From the NCBI RefSeq assembly GCF_017873395.1, contig NZ_JAGGKC010000013.1:1-64000 (forward strand): 64,000 bases of DNA, given 5' to 3'. Below are positions 20,209-28,999 of the stretch, piece by piece. This stretch comes from Youngiibacter multivorans (GTDB taxonomy: Bacteria; Bacillota; Clostridia; Clostridiales; Clostridiaceae). Position numbers and translations under genes: made by a program. Under the pieces are notes generated by a model, which was given only the letters and a program-made list of their open reading frames with translations, was not told where the DNA came from and searched no databases. Numbering within the stretch: the stretch's first letter is position 1; every line of letters begins with the position of its first letter.

Positions 20209-20350
20209 CGCGAACATATGAAATAAGAGCTGATTATGGTCATGCGACCCCGGCTCTGATGCATCCATTAAAACCAAAGTAACACTAGAAATAAATAATA
20301 TCAACATTATCACTTTTTGACATTTGAACGACATTTTATGAATAAATAGC
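20187..20350 (-). ncRNA. Candidate small RNA or riboswitch-like leader, family unknown
   Basis: A minus-strand transcript starting near 20,345 would be about 160 nt. It contains a hairpin with an outer AGAGC/GCTCT stem and an inner GGTC-GCAT-GACC stem (20226-20257), then ends in the terminator at 20187-20208. No open frame of note is present. I could not match it to a known riboswitch class. Confidence 0.3.
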
Positions 20351-20352
20351 AG

Positions 20353-20382
20353 TATTTATTGAACTCTCATATTTACTGTCAA
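20353..20382 (-). promoter_or_regulatory. Candidate sigma-A promoter for the small transcript
   Basis: Minus-strand TTGACA (20377-20382) is followed after 18 bases by TAAATA (20353-20358). The -35 is a perfect match and the -10 is weak. It would fire toward the hairpin and terminator at 20.2 kb. Confidence 0.35.
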
Positions 20383-20571
20383 CAAACCATTGCGGCTCAT
20401 ATGTCCTAAAAAATACTTTGAATATCTTGTCAATAAGCATCAATAGTCATTATTCTTTTGTTCATTTGCTTAATATAATGTTTTTGAAAATTTCTCACTT
20501 TTACTGCTAAGTATATGACATATGCTCTAAATCAGCACGTAAATCGGACTTATTGCACTTATACTGAATAA

Positions 20572-20588
20572 CCGGAAAAAGGTTCCGG
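20572..20588 (-). terminator. Possible weak terminator of the mannoside/PTS operon
   Basis: CCGGAA and TTCCGG form a 6-bp stem about 55 bases past the GH4 stop codon, followed on the minus strand by TTATTCAG. The weak T-run makes it uncertain. Confidence 0.35.
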
Positions 20589-20642
20589 CCACAATCAAAC
20601 CCTCTTGATTTGCTAAATGGGCTTCTTAACATTCCGGATGAA

Positions 20643-21965
20643 TTATTTAAGTTCAGGCCAGTAGCCTTCGTTGGCAACTATTAGAGCATCCAATATCTTT
20701 CTGGCCTTTTTCGCGTCCGTGACTATCCTGTTCAGTGTCAGTGCCTTAAGTGCCTTATTGTATGATTCTTCAAAATAGGCATCGACAGTAAGCTTTTCAA
20801 AAGCCAGCTGCTGTTCAATCATCCCTTTGTAGAAAGTATCTATCTTGCCTACACCGAATGGTCTGGGACCGTTTATTCCCAGGCAGGCTGTTACCTCTAC
20901 CATGGCATTATCCTGTATGTTGCTTATCAGGCCGTTATTCTCAACAATAACCACATAAAGGCTGTTTTTATTGAATGCGATCGATTCTGCAACTTCAACA
21001 ATCATGTCTCCATGTGCATCATTGTGAACTACATGTGCATTTTCAACAGTACCCTCTGCAGCAACTCTTCTGCATTCCTCGAAAACCCTTTTCTCTCTCC
21101 CATTCATGACCTCATTTGCCCTTGTATGGTTCGGGTCCATCTTTGAGACCTTATACTCAGGGTACAGATAATATTGGAGATATGTGTTTGGCAGGTATTC
21201 AGGGAAATCATTCAGCATGTCCTCTACCATTGCATAGGTATCCAGCCATGATTTGTCCCTCTGCTCAGCATCAGCAGGTGCAAATCCCCTTTCCTTGACG
21301 ATCTTTTTTATGACTGGCACCATATCCACACCGTTCTTGTCATAAAGGTGCTTGAACCAGCCGAAATGATTGAGGCCGAAATATACTGGTTCGAATTCAT
21401 AAGGATTCATACCAAGTATCTTCCCGTATGATCTAAGCAGATTCACTGGCTGGTCGCATATGTTCAGGATTCGCTTATCATCATTAAATACCCTGTTCAC
21501 TGCTTCAGCCACAATTGCTGCTGGATTAGTGTAGTTAAGTATCCAGGCTTCCTTTGAATGTTTCCTGACATCTTGAATAAGCTGTATCATGTCCCTTATG
21601 GATCTCAAACCATAGGCAAAACCTCCGGGCCCGCATGTCTCCTGGCCTATCACACCAAACTGAAGAGGAATCTTCTCATCCTTTTCCCTCATTTGGTATC
21701 CGCCTGTCCTCATTTGACAGAATACGAAGTCAACTTCCTTGAAAGCCATTTCCTTATCTGTAGTGTACATGAAATCCAGGTCAGCGTATCTTTCCTTAAA
21801 AAGCACCCTGGCAAATTCTCCAATTACTGCCTGTCTCTCTCCGTTTGTATCATACATGATAAGTTTGCCGAGTGGAAATTCATTCTTCTTCTTTACCAGG
21901 CTGTTAAGAAGTCCCGGAGTCCAGGTGCTTCCACCTCCAACGATGACAATGTTATACTTTTTCAT
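20643..21965 (-). CDS. glvA: GH4 6-phospho-alpha-glucosidase (maltose-6'-phosphate glucosidase type)
   Basis: This 440-residue enzyme has the family 4 layout: an N-terminal Rossmann motif (VIVGGGSTWTPG) for NAD, the Mn-site segment QETCGPGG (about residues 110-117) and NYTNPAA (about 150). The ending EANKDFWPEL of Bacillus GlvA is matched by VANEGYWPEL. GH4 enzymes cleave phosphorylated disaccharides in the cytoplasm by an NAD- and Mn-dependent redox elimination, here probably an alpha-glucoside 6'-phosphate. It is the last gene after the PTS permease, 64 bases downstream, and is preceded by AAGGGG. The exact sugar is inferred; the mannosidase and manA in the same set suggest the natural substrate may contain mannose. 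Confidence 0.9.
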   Translation of the reverse strand: MKKYNIVIVGGGSTWTPGLLNSLVKKKNEFPLGKLIMYDTNGERQAVIGEFARVLFKERYADLDFMYTTDKEMAFKEVDFVFCQMRTGGYQMREKDEKIPLQFGVIGQETCGPGGFAYGLRSIRDMIQLIQDVRKHSKEAWILNYTNPAAIVAEAVNRVFNDDKRILNICDQPVNLLRSYGKILGMNPYEFEPVYFGLNHFGWFKHLYDKNGVDMVPVIKKIVKERGFAPADAEQRDKSWLDTYAMVEDMLNDFPEYLPNTYLQYYLYPEYKVSKMDPNHTRANEVMNGREKRVFEECRRVAAEGTVENAHVVHNDAHGDMIVEVAESIAFNKNSLYVVIVENNGLISNIQDNAMVEVTACLGINGPRPFGVGKIDTFYKGMIEQQLAFEKLTVDAYFEESYNKALKALTLNRIVTDAKKARKILDALIVANEGYWPELK

Positions 21966-21990
21966 AAGTTCCCCTTTCGTGATTCGAACA

Positions 21991-22020
21991 GGAAAGACCT
22001 TCCATTACAAAAGGTCTTCC
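21991..22020 (-). promoter_or_regulatory. Intercistronic hairpin between PTS and GH4 genes
   Basis: GGAAGACCTT pairs with AAGGTCTTTCC with one bulged base. No T-run follows on the minus strand, so this is more likely an mRNA processing or stability element, or a partial terminator that sets the expression ratio of the two genes. Confidence 0.45.
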
Positions 22021-22029
22021 CTGATACAT

Positions 22030-23661
22030 TTATCCCAATTTCTTGTCAGTATTTCTTAAATCAAATACATAATTATCAACTATGTTTCTGATTTTAGTGA
22101 TTCTGCCGCCATACACAATATGAATTGTTGACTTGTCTGGTCTTATGATTCCATTGGGATTTGTCTTCTTTATGAGGTCCTCATTGATCTTGTTTGTATC
22201 AATGACTTCCACTCTCAGCCTGGTTATGCAATTATCGATATCTGTTATGTTATCAAGTCCGCCAAGGCCTTCAATGATATATTCTGCAGTTTTTTTGTCC
22301 TGTTCTGAAATGGAAGTTGCGGCTCCTGTTTCCTCTTCTTCTGTGAAATCAGTATCCTTCCTGCCTATAGTCATGACATTGAACTTGGTTATGATGAACC
22401 TGTATGTGAAGTAGTACATTGCAAAGAATATCGGTCCTGCGATCAGGTACAGGTACCACTTCGTCTGAGCACCCTGAAGTACACCGAATACGAACCAGTC
22501 TATTATTCCACCCTGAATATTTCCGATGGCTGCTCCAAAAATTGCTGGTACCAGGAACGCAAGTCCCGCAAATATCGCGTTTACTATCCAAAGTATCGGG
22601 GAGATGAATATGAATGTGAACTCTATCGGTTCTGTTATTCCTGTCAAAATGACAGCTGTGACACCGGCTATGAAGAATTTGAGAACTCTATCCCTCTTCT
22701 CCGGTAAAGCTGAATGATATATGGCCATTACTGCAGCAGGCATTCCAAATACCATATGGAGTATCTTTCCCTGTGCAAGGAACTGTGTAGCCGCTGGAGA
22801 GAAAGGCAGCTGATTGTCAAGTTGGTAGAGATATATCTGGAGAGCTCCGACCAGAGATTCTCCGTTGACAGTCTCAACACCGCCGAGTGCTGTAAATCTG
22901 AAGGTCTGGTTCAATATGTGATGAAGTCCGGTTGGATTGATCACCTTTTCTGTGAATCCATAAAGGAATACTCCAAACATCCCGCTTTCGCTGATCAGCT
23001 TACCCATTGTTATTATTGCAGTATTTACGATCGGCCAGACGAAAGTCAGTGCGATTCCTACAACTACCATGACAAGTGCTGCGACTATCGGAACAAACCT
23101 CTTGCCGCTGTAGAAAGTCAGCGAAGGATGAAGTTCGGTCTCCCTGAACCTGTTGTGCAGATATACACCCATAAGTCCTGCGATGATACCGCCTATGACA
23201 TTCGTGTTGTATACAAAAATTCCAAGAACGTTTGTGAACAATGAATTCCTGAGAGTCGCATCAACCTGGGAAAGACCTCCGGTCTTCATCAGATAATCCA
23301 CTGAAGTTGTAGCTCCTGTGAATCCCTGCATCTGAAGGACATAGCTCATACTCATGAGCATCGCGATATATCCGACAGCTCCTGCATATACTGAGACACC
23401 CTTGTCTCTTTTGACCATTCCCAGAGGAATTGACATTGCAAAGAGAAGAGGCAGTTGACCAAATGGAAGTCCGGCGATTTTACGAATGAGTCCTAATACG
23501 GTCTGAACTGTCTGATTGGCAAGGAATGGAATTGAACCAATAATGTTCTTGTTTTGAAGTGCAGCTGCAAGCCCAAGGAAAATAGCCATGAATGACAACA
23601 GGCTGATTGGAAACAGCAGTGACTTACCGAAGCTCTGAAAGTTTTTCTTAAAATTTGACAT
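22030..23661 (-). CDS. PTS sugar permease, glucose/alpha-glucoside family IICB
   Basis: This membrane protein of 543 residues has about ten hydrophobic segments in the IIC domain (residues 1-430), including the GITEPIEF signature. A linker rich in E and T is followed by a IIB domain whose phosphorylated cysteine lies in DNCITRLRVEV (about residue 480). The protein imports and phosphorylates a sugar at the membrane. No IIA domain is attached or encoded nearby, so a IIA must come from elsewhere, as for Bacillus GlvC-type permeases. A good AAAGGAG lies before the ATG. It sits 30 bases after the mannosidase and 64 before the GH4 gene. The neighbours point to a disaccharide or glycoside such as maltose or a mannosyl compound; specificity cannot be read from sequence. 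Confidence 0.9.
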   Translation of the reverse strand: MSNFKKNFQSFGKSLLFPISLLSFMAIFLGLAAALQNKNIIGSIPFLANQTVQTVLGLIRKIAGLPFGQLPLLFAMSIPLGMVKRDKGVSVYAGAVGYIAMLMSMSYVLQMQGFTGATTSVDYLMKTGGLSQVDATLRNSLFTNVLGIFVYNTNVIGGIIAGLMGVYLHNRFRETELHPSLTFYSGKRFVPIVAALVMVVVGIALTFVWPIVNTAIITMGKLISESGMFGVFLYGFTEKVINPTGLHHILNQTFRFTALGGVETVNGESLVGALQIYLYQLDNQLPFSPAATQFLAQGKILHMVFGMPAAVMAIYHSALPEKRDRVLKFFIAGVTAVILTGITEPIEFTFIFISPILWIVNAIFAGLAFLVPAIFGAAIGNIQGGIIDWFVFGVLQGAQTKWYLYLIAGPIFFAMYYFTYRFIITKFNVMTIGRKDTDFTEEEETGAATSISEQDKKTAEYIIEGLGGLDNITDIDNCITRLRVEVIDTNKINEDLIKKTNPNGIIRPDKSTIHIVYGGRITKIRNIVDNYVFDLRNTDKKLG

Positions 23662-23691
23662 GATCTCGCTCCTTTAATATTGATTATTGGA

Positions 23692-26253
23692 TTAATTACT
23701 AACAATAATATTAATGATCTCCTGTGGCTTCAAGATAACATGGTCTACGGACTCCAGCTTCTCTTCCATGGCACTGGCCCTATATGATCCATCTGGCAAT
23801 ACGACTGAAATTTCAATGTTTTCCGGGTTGAACAGCCTGATGAATATATCTCCGGTTTTTTCAGTAAGCTTTACTGCTGAAACAGCTGCTTTTCCAAGTT
23901 CCATATTCAGATGTCCTGCAGTTTCCTTCAGTTCCTTTCTCGCATTTATGTTGAACCTGTTGAATTCCTTTCTCTGATATCCAATCAGCGGAGACAGGAA
24001 CTTCTTGCTTTCCCGTGAAGGGTTCACTTCATTCAGATTGAACGAAAATGCAAATCTGAATGAAAATTCAACATCCTTCAGCTGATTATCAGGTGTCTCG
24101 ATTTCAATGCCTGAAGGTCTGCCAGGTCTGTTGACCAGATTCCTTTTGCCGAGGTGTGAGAAGCATCTGAACAGTGTAAGGTGAATCCTATCCTCAAGAA
24201 CCTCATACTCTTTTAGACCATCTGTAAACAGATACGCATTCTTGTTATCCTTTGTCAGATGAACGAAGCTCTGGAAGGTCTCAACACTGATCGGTTTCTC
24301 AGCCCATTTTTCATTTTCCCAGACTGCCAGTTCCTCGGTCATATAGACTGGTTTATTGTGTGCAGACAAGAACCCGTCAACATGTGCCATGTCAGTTTCG
24401 ATTCCAGTGGAAAATACCAACCTGTATCGTGAATCTTTGACTTTATTCACATGATTCAGTGTAGAATAGACTTTCGGGTCATTGTCGTAAAGCCTGAATG
24501 CAGCCGTAAATGTGACTAAGTTATCATCAGGTCCGTTCACTCGGCTATCCATATCTGAAGGTACGTCCATCGACCATGAAACCCTGAGTTCTTCAAAGCC
24601 TTTCCCGCTTACCTTTTCAGCACTGATCTTGCCTGATTGTGTTGTATCAAGGATCCTGTCCTGTACTGGTGGTGAATAATCATAGCTATCGCCGGCATCA
24701 CCGGAGTTTTCGATGAACAGCACATTCTTTTTCAGCTGTCCGGTTCTTATGTCCCTGTAGTTCAATGAGTTATTTGAAACAAACAGCTCTCCCCATTGGT
24801 TCTTTATTGAGTTATCGGACACCTTTTCAACTGAATTGTATTCATCATTCTCCATGACCTTGAAATACCTTATGCTTAGTCCGTCAATCTCATCAACCTG
24901 GAGCAATATGACGCTTTTATACACGCTGAGATCCAAGAGCCTTGCAGCAACCTGACGGTCAATGAGTCCGGCATCAACTTCGCTCTGCTTTAATATGGTG
25001 AATTTGAGCTTCCTTCCAGCTTCATCAATTATGTCGAAGCCACGTGACCTGGTGATCATCTCAACCTCGAGATATTCGTCATTCCTATGTTCTGGCAAGG
25101 TGTTCACGATAGCAATAACATTCTTTTCATCTCTCTTCGCTAACGTAAGAAGCCTTAGATGCAATTCAATCTGTGTGTCTATCATTTCCCTGGCATTCAT
25201 CAACCGTTGTTTGATGTCCCTGTTAACTTTGTCAGAGTTGCATCCGCCAAGGCTGTCGTGAGCATGTACCCCGAACAAAGTCTTGAGTATATTTTCTATT
25301 ACTCCGTGAGGATAAGGAATGCCTGCACCAGCGCCAATTACAGCCAGGGGCTCCAATGAGTTATACAGCTTATGCTCAATTTCAGAATTCAGCAATTTGA
25401 TGTCCATTCTTGTTGATCCGATTGTCCTGTGTATCCTTGAATGCTTGCTGTGAGTAAGTTCACCTCTTACAACCTCAAGGTCAAGACCTTTAAGTGTATC
25501 CATATAGCCTTCAAAATCAGAAACCTCAATATTGTCCTCCGGATATATTTCCCTTAGCTTCCCAACAATATCAACTATGTTGGATTGAATAGGCATCTGG
25601 TCATGGCCGTTCATCACCAGTCTTCCTGGCCCTGCTGAATACTTGTCCAGTACTGCCATTACTTTCTTTATTCTTGCTTCCAGCTGCGATCTGTCTTCTT
25701 CAAGATACTTTGCACCCTGATAGCCTGTAGAAAGGTTTCCTCCGAATATACGGGTCCCGTCTACCCCTTCCCATGTGAAATCTGATTTCTCCGCCTTCAG
25801 TTCACTGAAGCCTCTCCAGAAGAAGGTTGAATTTATCCCAAACTGTGAATATATCTGAGGCATTTGACTCGAGTGTCCAAAAGTATCCGGAGCATATCCT
25901 ACCAGCATCGGTTTCCCGAAATCCTGTGCCCTTTTAATTCCGTAGTAAAGGTTTCTGTATACTGACTCGCCGTGAACGAGGAGCAGATCTGTTTGTGTGT
26001 ACCACGGTCCGACCTTTAGCTGTCTGTTCTCTATCAGGTTCTTCATTCTATTTTCAGCATCAGACTCCAGTTCAAGATAATCGTCGATCATGATGCTTTG
26101 CCCATCAAGAATGTAGGTATGATCCGGATTTTCTTCAAGGAAACTCATGACTTCCTGCATGTGATTTCTTAATAGCACTTTGGTCTCATCTTTTGTGAAG
26201 TACCATTCACGATCCCAATGTGTGTGCATGAGAATCTTAATGTTCCTGTTCAT
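23692..26253 (-). CDS. GH38 alpha-mannosidase, MngB-like
   Basis: This cytoplasmic enzyme of 853 residues has no signal peptide. It starts with the GH38 zinc motif HTHWDREWY (His12 and Asp14). The likely nucleophile is the Asp in YAPDTFGHSSQMPQ (about residue 145), and a later zinc His lies in HAHDSLGG. Length and layout fit E. coli MngB, which splits 6-phospho-mannosyl-glycerate into mannose-6-phosphate and glycerate. In this operon, PTS uptake would give a phosphorylated alpha-mannoside, the enzyme would release mannose-6-phosphate, and ManA would convert it to fructose-6-phosphate. AAGGGGG lies 7 bases before the ATG. Mannosyl-glycerate as substrate is only one option. Confidence 0.9.
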   Translation of the reverse strand: MNRNIKILMHTHWDREWYFTKDETKVLLRNHMQEVMSFLEENPDHTYILDGQSIMIDDYLELESDAENRMKNLIENRQLKVGPWYTQTDLLLVHGESVYRNLYYGIKRAQDFGKPMLVGYAPDTFGHSSQMPQIYSQFGINSTFFWRGFSELKAEKSDFTWEGVDGTRIFGGNLSTGYQGAKYLEEDRSQLEARIKKVMAVLDKYSAGPGRLVMNGHDQMPIQSNIVDIVGKLREIYPEDNIEVSDFEGYMDTLKGLDLEVVRGELTHSKHSRIHRTIGSTRMDIKLLNSEIEHKLYNSLEPLAVIGAGAGIPYPHGVIENILKTLFGVHAHDSLGGCNSDKVNRDIKQRLMNAREMIDTQIELHLRLLTLAKRDEKNVIAIVNTLPEHRNDEYLEVEMITRSRGFDIIDEAGRKLKFTILKQSEVDAGLIDRQVAARLLDLSVYKSVILLQVDEIDGLSIRYFKVMENDEYNSVEKVSDNSIKNQWGELFVSNNSLNYRDIRTGQLKKNVLFIENSGDAGDSYDYSPPVQDRILDTTQSGKISAEKVSGKGFEELRVSWSMDVPSDMDSRVNGPDDNLVTFTAAFRLYDNDPKVYSTLNHVNKVKDSRYRLVFSTGIETDMAHVDGFLSAHNKPVYMTEELAVWENEKWAEKPISVETFQSFVHLTKDNKNAYLFTDGLKEYEVLEDRIHLTLFRCFSHLGKRNLVNRPGRPSGIEIETPDNQLKDVEFSFRFAFSFNLNEVNPSRESKKFLSPLIGYQRKEFNRFNINARKELKETAGHLNMELGKAAVSAVKLTEKTGDIFIRLFNPENIEISVVLPDGSYRASAMEEKLESVDHVILKPQEIINIIVSN

Positions 26254-26282
26254 CTCATTACCCCCTTGTTATTACAGCCTTA

Positions 26283-26296
26283 GTATAACGGTTACA
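26283..26296 (-). promoter_or_regulatory. Candidate catabolite-repression (cre-like) site over a -10 box
   Basis: Minus strand TGTAACCGTTATAC matches the first ten positions of the Gram-positive cre consensus and overlaps a TATACT -10 box whose -35 is poor. It lies about 30 bases before the mannosidase start. CcpA-type control is an inference. Confidence 0.3.
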
Positions 26297-26319
26297 AATA
26301 CTCTTTCTCTCCAATGTCA

Positions 26320-26333
26320 TGGATAATTATCCA
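26320..26333. promoter_or_regulatory. 14-bp perfect palindrome upstream of the mannosidase promoter
   Basis: TGGATAATTATCCA is a perfect palindrome about 70 bases before the GH38 start, just upstream of the candidate -10. It is a reasonable operator for the RpiR-type regulator encoded next door, which would act as activator or repressor. Confidence 0.4.
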
Positions 26334-26342
26334 CAAATTAAA

Positions 26343-26368
26343 TCCCACCTCAATTTCTCAAGGTGGGA
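26343..26368 (-). terminator. Terminator-like hairpin after the RpiR-type gene
   Basis: TCCCACCTT and AGGTGGGA form a stem with a short loop, followed on the minus strand by TTTAATTTG. It separates manA-rpiR from the mannosidase-PTS-GH4 genes and suggests two transcripts. Confidence 0.5.
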
Positions 26369-26387
26369 TATTCTCGGATGCGTCTGA

Positions 26388-27116
26388 TCAGATATTTAAC
26401 TTCTGTTTTAGTTGGTCCACAACTTCGTTGATCATAATCATGATATGCAATTGCTGTTCTCGTGAAATACCCTTCATCTTATCTACAGGGACATCATGAT
26501 AAAAGCAGTAGTCACTTAACTTCATCAGGCTTGATTCGTTCTTCGTTATCGATATGACCTTCATTTTCAATTTTTTTGCTTCCTTGGCAATCTGAAGGCA
26601 TCTTTGGGTTTCGCCTGAACTGGATAGAACGATAAGCGAGTATCCTTCAAAATTCTTGAACATTTGCATCTCGGCAACAAGCAGTGAAGGAATACCCAAG
26701 TACAGCAGCTGCCGCTGAAGATACAATGCGGATATGTTGGAACCGCCTAATCCAAATATCATCAGTTTTCTTCTGCTGTCGATAATGGCATCAGAAACAC
26801 AGGCTGCTCCATCAAAACTAATTTTCCTCAGAATATATTCGGTATTCGCTATATGCCTTTCACTGGTTGAATTCATCAGATCAATATCTTCCTTGGCAGC
26901 ATATTTCATTTCACTGAATCCCTGAAATCCTAGCAGCTTGCATGCCCTGTTGACTGTAGCCTGTGAAGTGAAGCTCTCGTTTGCAACCTTTATGACAGAT
27001 AAGAAAGGTATATTTGTGAAGTTCTTTTCCAGGTAATCCAGAACCTCCAGTTCACTTCTACTCGCTTCCTTGTCAAAATTCCTCTCAGTAAGTTGATGTA
27101 TCACCCGATATTTCAA
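26388..27116 (-). CDS. RpiR/MurR-family sugar-phosphate-sensing regulator
   Basis: An N-terminal helix-turn-helix of the RpiR family (SQATVNRACKLLGFQGFSEMK, about residues 45-65) is followed by a C-terminal SIS domain (KLMIFGLGGSNISA, LIVLSSSGET) that binds phosphosugars. It lies 15 bases after manA and just before the mannosidase-PTS-GH4 set, so it very probably controls this pathway in response to a phosphorylated sugar. The start is chosen as TTG at 27116, since AAAGGA sits 8 bases before it; an alternative TTG at 27125 has no spacing to that site. About 242 residues, normal for the family. Confidence 0.85.
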   Translation of the reverse strand: MKYRVIHQLTERNFDKEASRSELEVLDYLEKNFTNIPFLSVIKVANESFTSQATVNRACKLLGFQGFSEMKYAAKEDIDLMNSTSERHIANTEYILRKISFDGAACVSDAIIDSRRKLMIFGLGGSNISALYLQRQLLYLGIPSLLVAEMQMFKNFEGYSLIVLSSSGETQRCLQIAKEAKKLKMKVISITKNESSLMKLSDYCFYHDVPVDKMKGISREQQLHIMIMINEVVDQLKQKLNI

Positions 27117-27140
27117 ATTATACAATCCTTTCTTAACTCA

Positions 27141-28070
27141 TCACACAAACGAGACAATAAGTTCAAGATTCCCGTCGAGCTCTATACTACTTGCAGCCGA
27201 AGTAAGGATGAAGTGGTCACCTTTACTGATTTCTGACCCATTTATTGTTCCTGTGCCATTAAGCACACTGAAGAGCTTATAATTTGAGGATTCCATGTTG
27301 AAAGGTCCGTCGATGATCCATTTTTCAACCGTAAAAAATTCACTTGCAACGTAGACTGTTCGAACACAGTTTTCCTGGACGAAAGTTGTTGGATTTGGGC
27401 TCTTTTCAGTCTTATCCACTGATATGACCGACTTCGCCTTGTCAAAGTGCAATTGTCTTTTAATGCCGTTCTCATCTACCCGATCATAGTCATATATTCT
27501 ATAAGTCGTATCAGAAGACTGCTGAGTCTCCAGAATCAACGTCCCTTTGCATATTGCGTGGACTGTTCCTGCGGGAACATAAAAGAAATCGCCTGGTTTA
27601 ATCGGAATGCTGTTCATGAGTGACTCCCACTCGCCATTGTCAAGCATCTGGTTCAGTTCTTCCCTGGTACCTGCGTTATGGCCATAGACAATCCTTGCAT
27701 CGTCATTACAGTCTATGATATACCAGCACTCAGTCTTTCCAAGGTCGTTCTCAACTTCTTTTGCAAATTCATCATCAGGATGTACCTGTATGCTGAGGTC
27801 ATCGCTTGCATCTATGATTTTTGTAAGCAATGGAAAAACCGGATCCTTGCTGTTTCCGAAAAGTTCCCTGTGCTCGCTATACACTGAAGATAGTGTATTG
27901 CCCTTTAGAAGCCCATTTTTTATTTTGCAGTCTCCATTTTTGTGTGCTGAGATTGCCCAGCATTCACCTATATTAGAATCCTGAATCTGATAACCAAAAT
28001 GTTCCTTAATCCTTTCCCCACCCCAAAGCCTGCTTACAAAAATCGGATCAAGCATCAGTATTTCCTGCAT
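27141..28070 (-). CDS. manA: Mannose-6-phosphate isomerase, class I
   Basis: ManA interconverts mannose-6-phosphate and fructose-6-phosphate and feeds mannose into glycolysis. The cupin-type zinc enzyme shows the opening DPIFVSRLWGG, the metal and active-site stretch GDFFYVPAGTVHAI and the later ETQQSSDTTYRIYDYDR, all typical of the short (about 310-residue) Bacillus-type enzymes. I start at the ATG at 28070, with AGGTG just upstream, because longer versions from 28100 would begin inside the -10 region of the best promoter. It leads the sugar operon, consistent with a mannose-yielding substrate. Confidence 0.92.
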   Translation of the reverse strand: MQEILMLDPIFVSRLWGGERIKEHFGYQIQDSNIGECWAISAHKNGDCKIKNGLLKGNTLSSVYSEHRELFGNSKDPVFPLLTKIIDASDDLSIQVHPDDEFAKEVENDLGKTECWYIIDCNDDARIVYGHNAGTREELNQMLDNGEWESLMNSIPIKPGDFFYVPAGTVHAICKGTLILETQQSSDTTYRIYDYDRVDENGIKRQLHFDKAKSVISVDKTEKSPNPTTFVQENCVRTVYVASEFFTVEKWIIDGPFNMESSNYKLFSVLNGTGTINGSEISKGDHFILTSAASSIELDGNLELIVSFV

Positions 28071-28104
28071 ATCGCACCTCTTCATTCCTAGATTAATCAC
28101 CTAT

Positions 28105-28133
28105 ACCATAACTAATCCATTCCAGATTTGCAA
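28105..28133 (-). promoter_or_regulatory. Candidate sigma-A promoter for manA-rpiR
   Basis: Minus-strand TTGCAA (28128-28133), a 17-base spacer and TATGGT (28105-28110) sit about 35 bases before the manA start. Confidence 0.5.
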
Positions 28134-28276
28134 TAAGATTCATCTTTCAAGGACCCTCATCCGATTGCAGATGAAACACCGGATTTTACCCATCTCATTG
28201 TCATGTGCCAATAATGTATAAGGCTGATCAGACAAAAAAATCATTCGATTGATCCTTCCGATTAACTTTTTAACCA

Positions 28277-28984
28277 TCATGACGCATTCCAGGGCTTCGC
28301 CTTGTCAAGCCACCCCATGTTATCCCAGTGGTTTCTGTCAACAAGATTCCATGAGTTTCCTTTCTGCATCCTTGCCATTATGTTGAAAAGCAGTCTATGC
28401 TTCAAACCTGGCTTAACTTTCTTTACGCTTCTTCCAGCTTTTATGGAAATAGCTGATATCCTACTCTCTATTTCACCACGGACCTTTTCAGTGACATCCT
28501 CCCACTTTGCAGCATTTACGTTCATATTCATCCTGTAGACCTTAGGTACTCCCATCCAGAAAAGCTGCCTTGCCATGGACTTTGTTACACCTTTAGCACC
28601 TGCACCTGCTGCTGTCGACACTACTATACCAACCTTATTGAACATGGCCTTGTTAGGTCTGTGGGACAGCCACATGTACCCTAAATGGTCGAAGAGACTC
28701 TTCAGGGCTCCGCTCATCTCAAAGCAATAGGTCGGAGAATCGATTATTATGACATCAGAGGATTCCAAGGCCTTTACGATAGGCTGTATCTTGTCCTTAT
28801 GAGGGCAGAATTCGCAGCCCTTCAGGATGCAGTTGTAGCAGCCGATGCAAAACTTGTCTGCATCCACAGGGAGACTGAACTCATGTATTATTGTGTTGCC
28901 GTCATCAAGCGCTTTTGCGATACTTCTAGTCATGTGCCATCCCGACCCCTTGTGGGCCTGCCCGTGGATCAGTGTCATTTCCAT
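28277..28984 (-). CDS. Flavodoxin-fold NAD(P)H-dependent oxidoreductase
   Basis: The first strand and loop (MTLIHGQAHKGSGWHMT) fit the FMN-phosphate loop of NADPH-dependent FMN reductases. CIGCYNCILKGCEFCPHKD (about residues 46-64) is the Cys-rich segment seen in iron-sulfur-type flavoproteins. DSPTYCFEMSGALKSLFDH is the usual flavin/dimer motif. Cytoplasmic, 235 residues. It ends a three-gene operon with a TetR regulator and a membrane protein. The Cys residues could hold a cluster or a structural metal; the substrate is unknown. Confidence 0.8.
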   Translation of the reverse strand: MEMTLIHGQAHKGSGWHMTRSIAKALDDGNTIIHEFSLPVDADKFCIGCYNCILKGCEFCPHKDKIQPIVKALESSDVIIIDSPTYCFEMSGALKSLFDHLGYMWLSHRPNKAMFNKVGIVVSTAAGAGAKGVTKSMARQLFWMGVPKVYRMNMNVNAAKWEDVTEKVRGEIESRISAISIKAGRSVKKVKPGLKHRLLFNIMARMQKGNSWNLVDRNHWDNMGWLDKAKPWNAS

Positions 28985-28999
28985 TTAACTATGCTCCTT

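Noticed and set aside
19700..20260. Riboswitch classes (c-di-GMP, cobalamin, SAM, ydaO) upstream of the giant gene.
   Set aside because: Short matches such as GCCACCG and GGCAACC are present but the required neighbouring conserved blocks are not.
21558..23244. Plus-strand frames of 93-177 residues across the PTS and GH4 genes.
   Set aside because: They overlap well-supported minus-strand enzymes and have no independent support.
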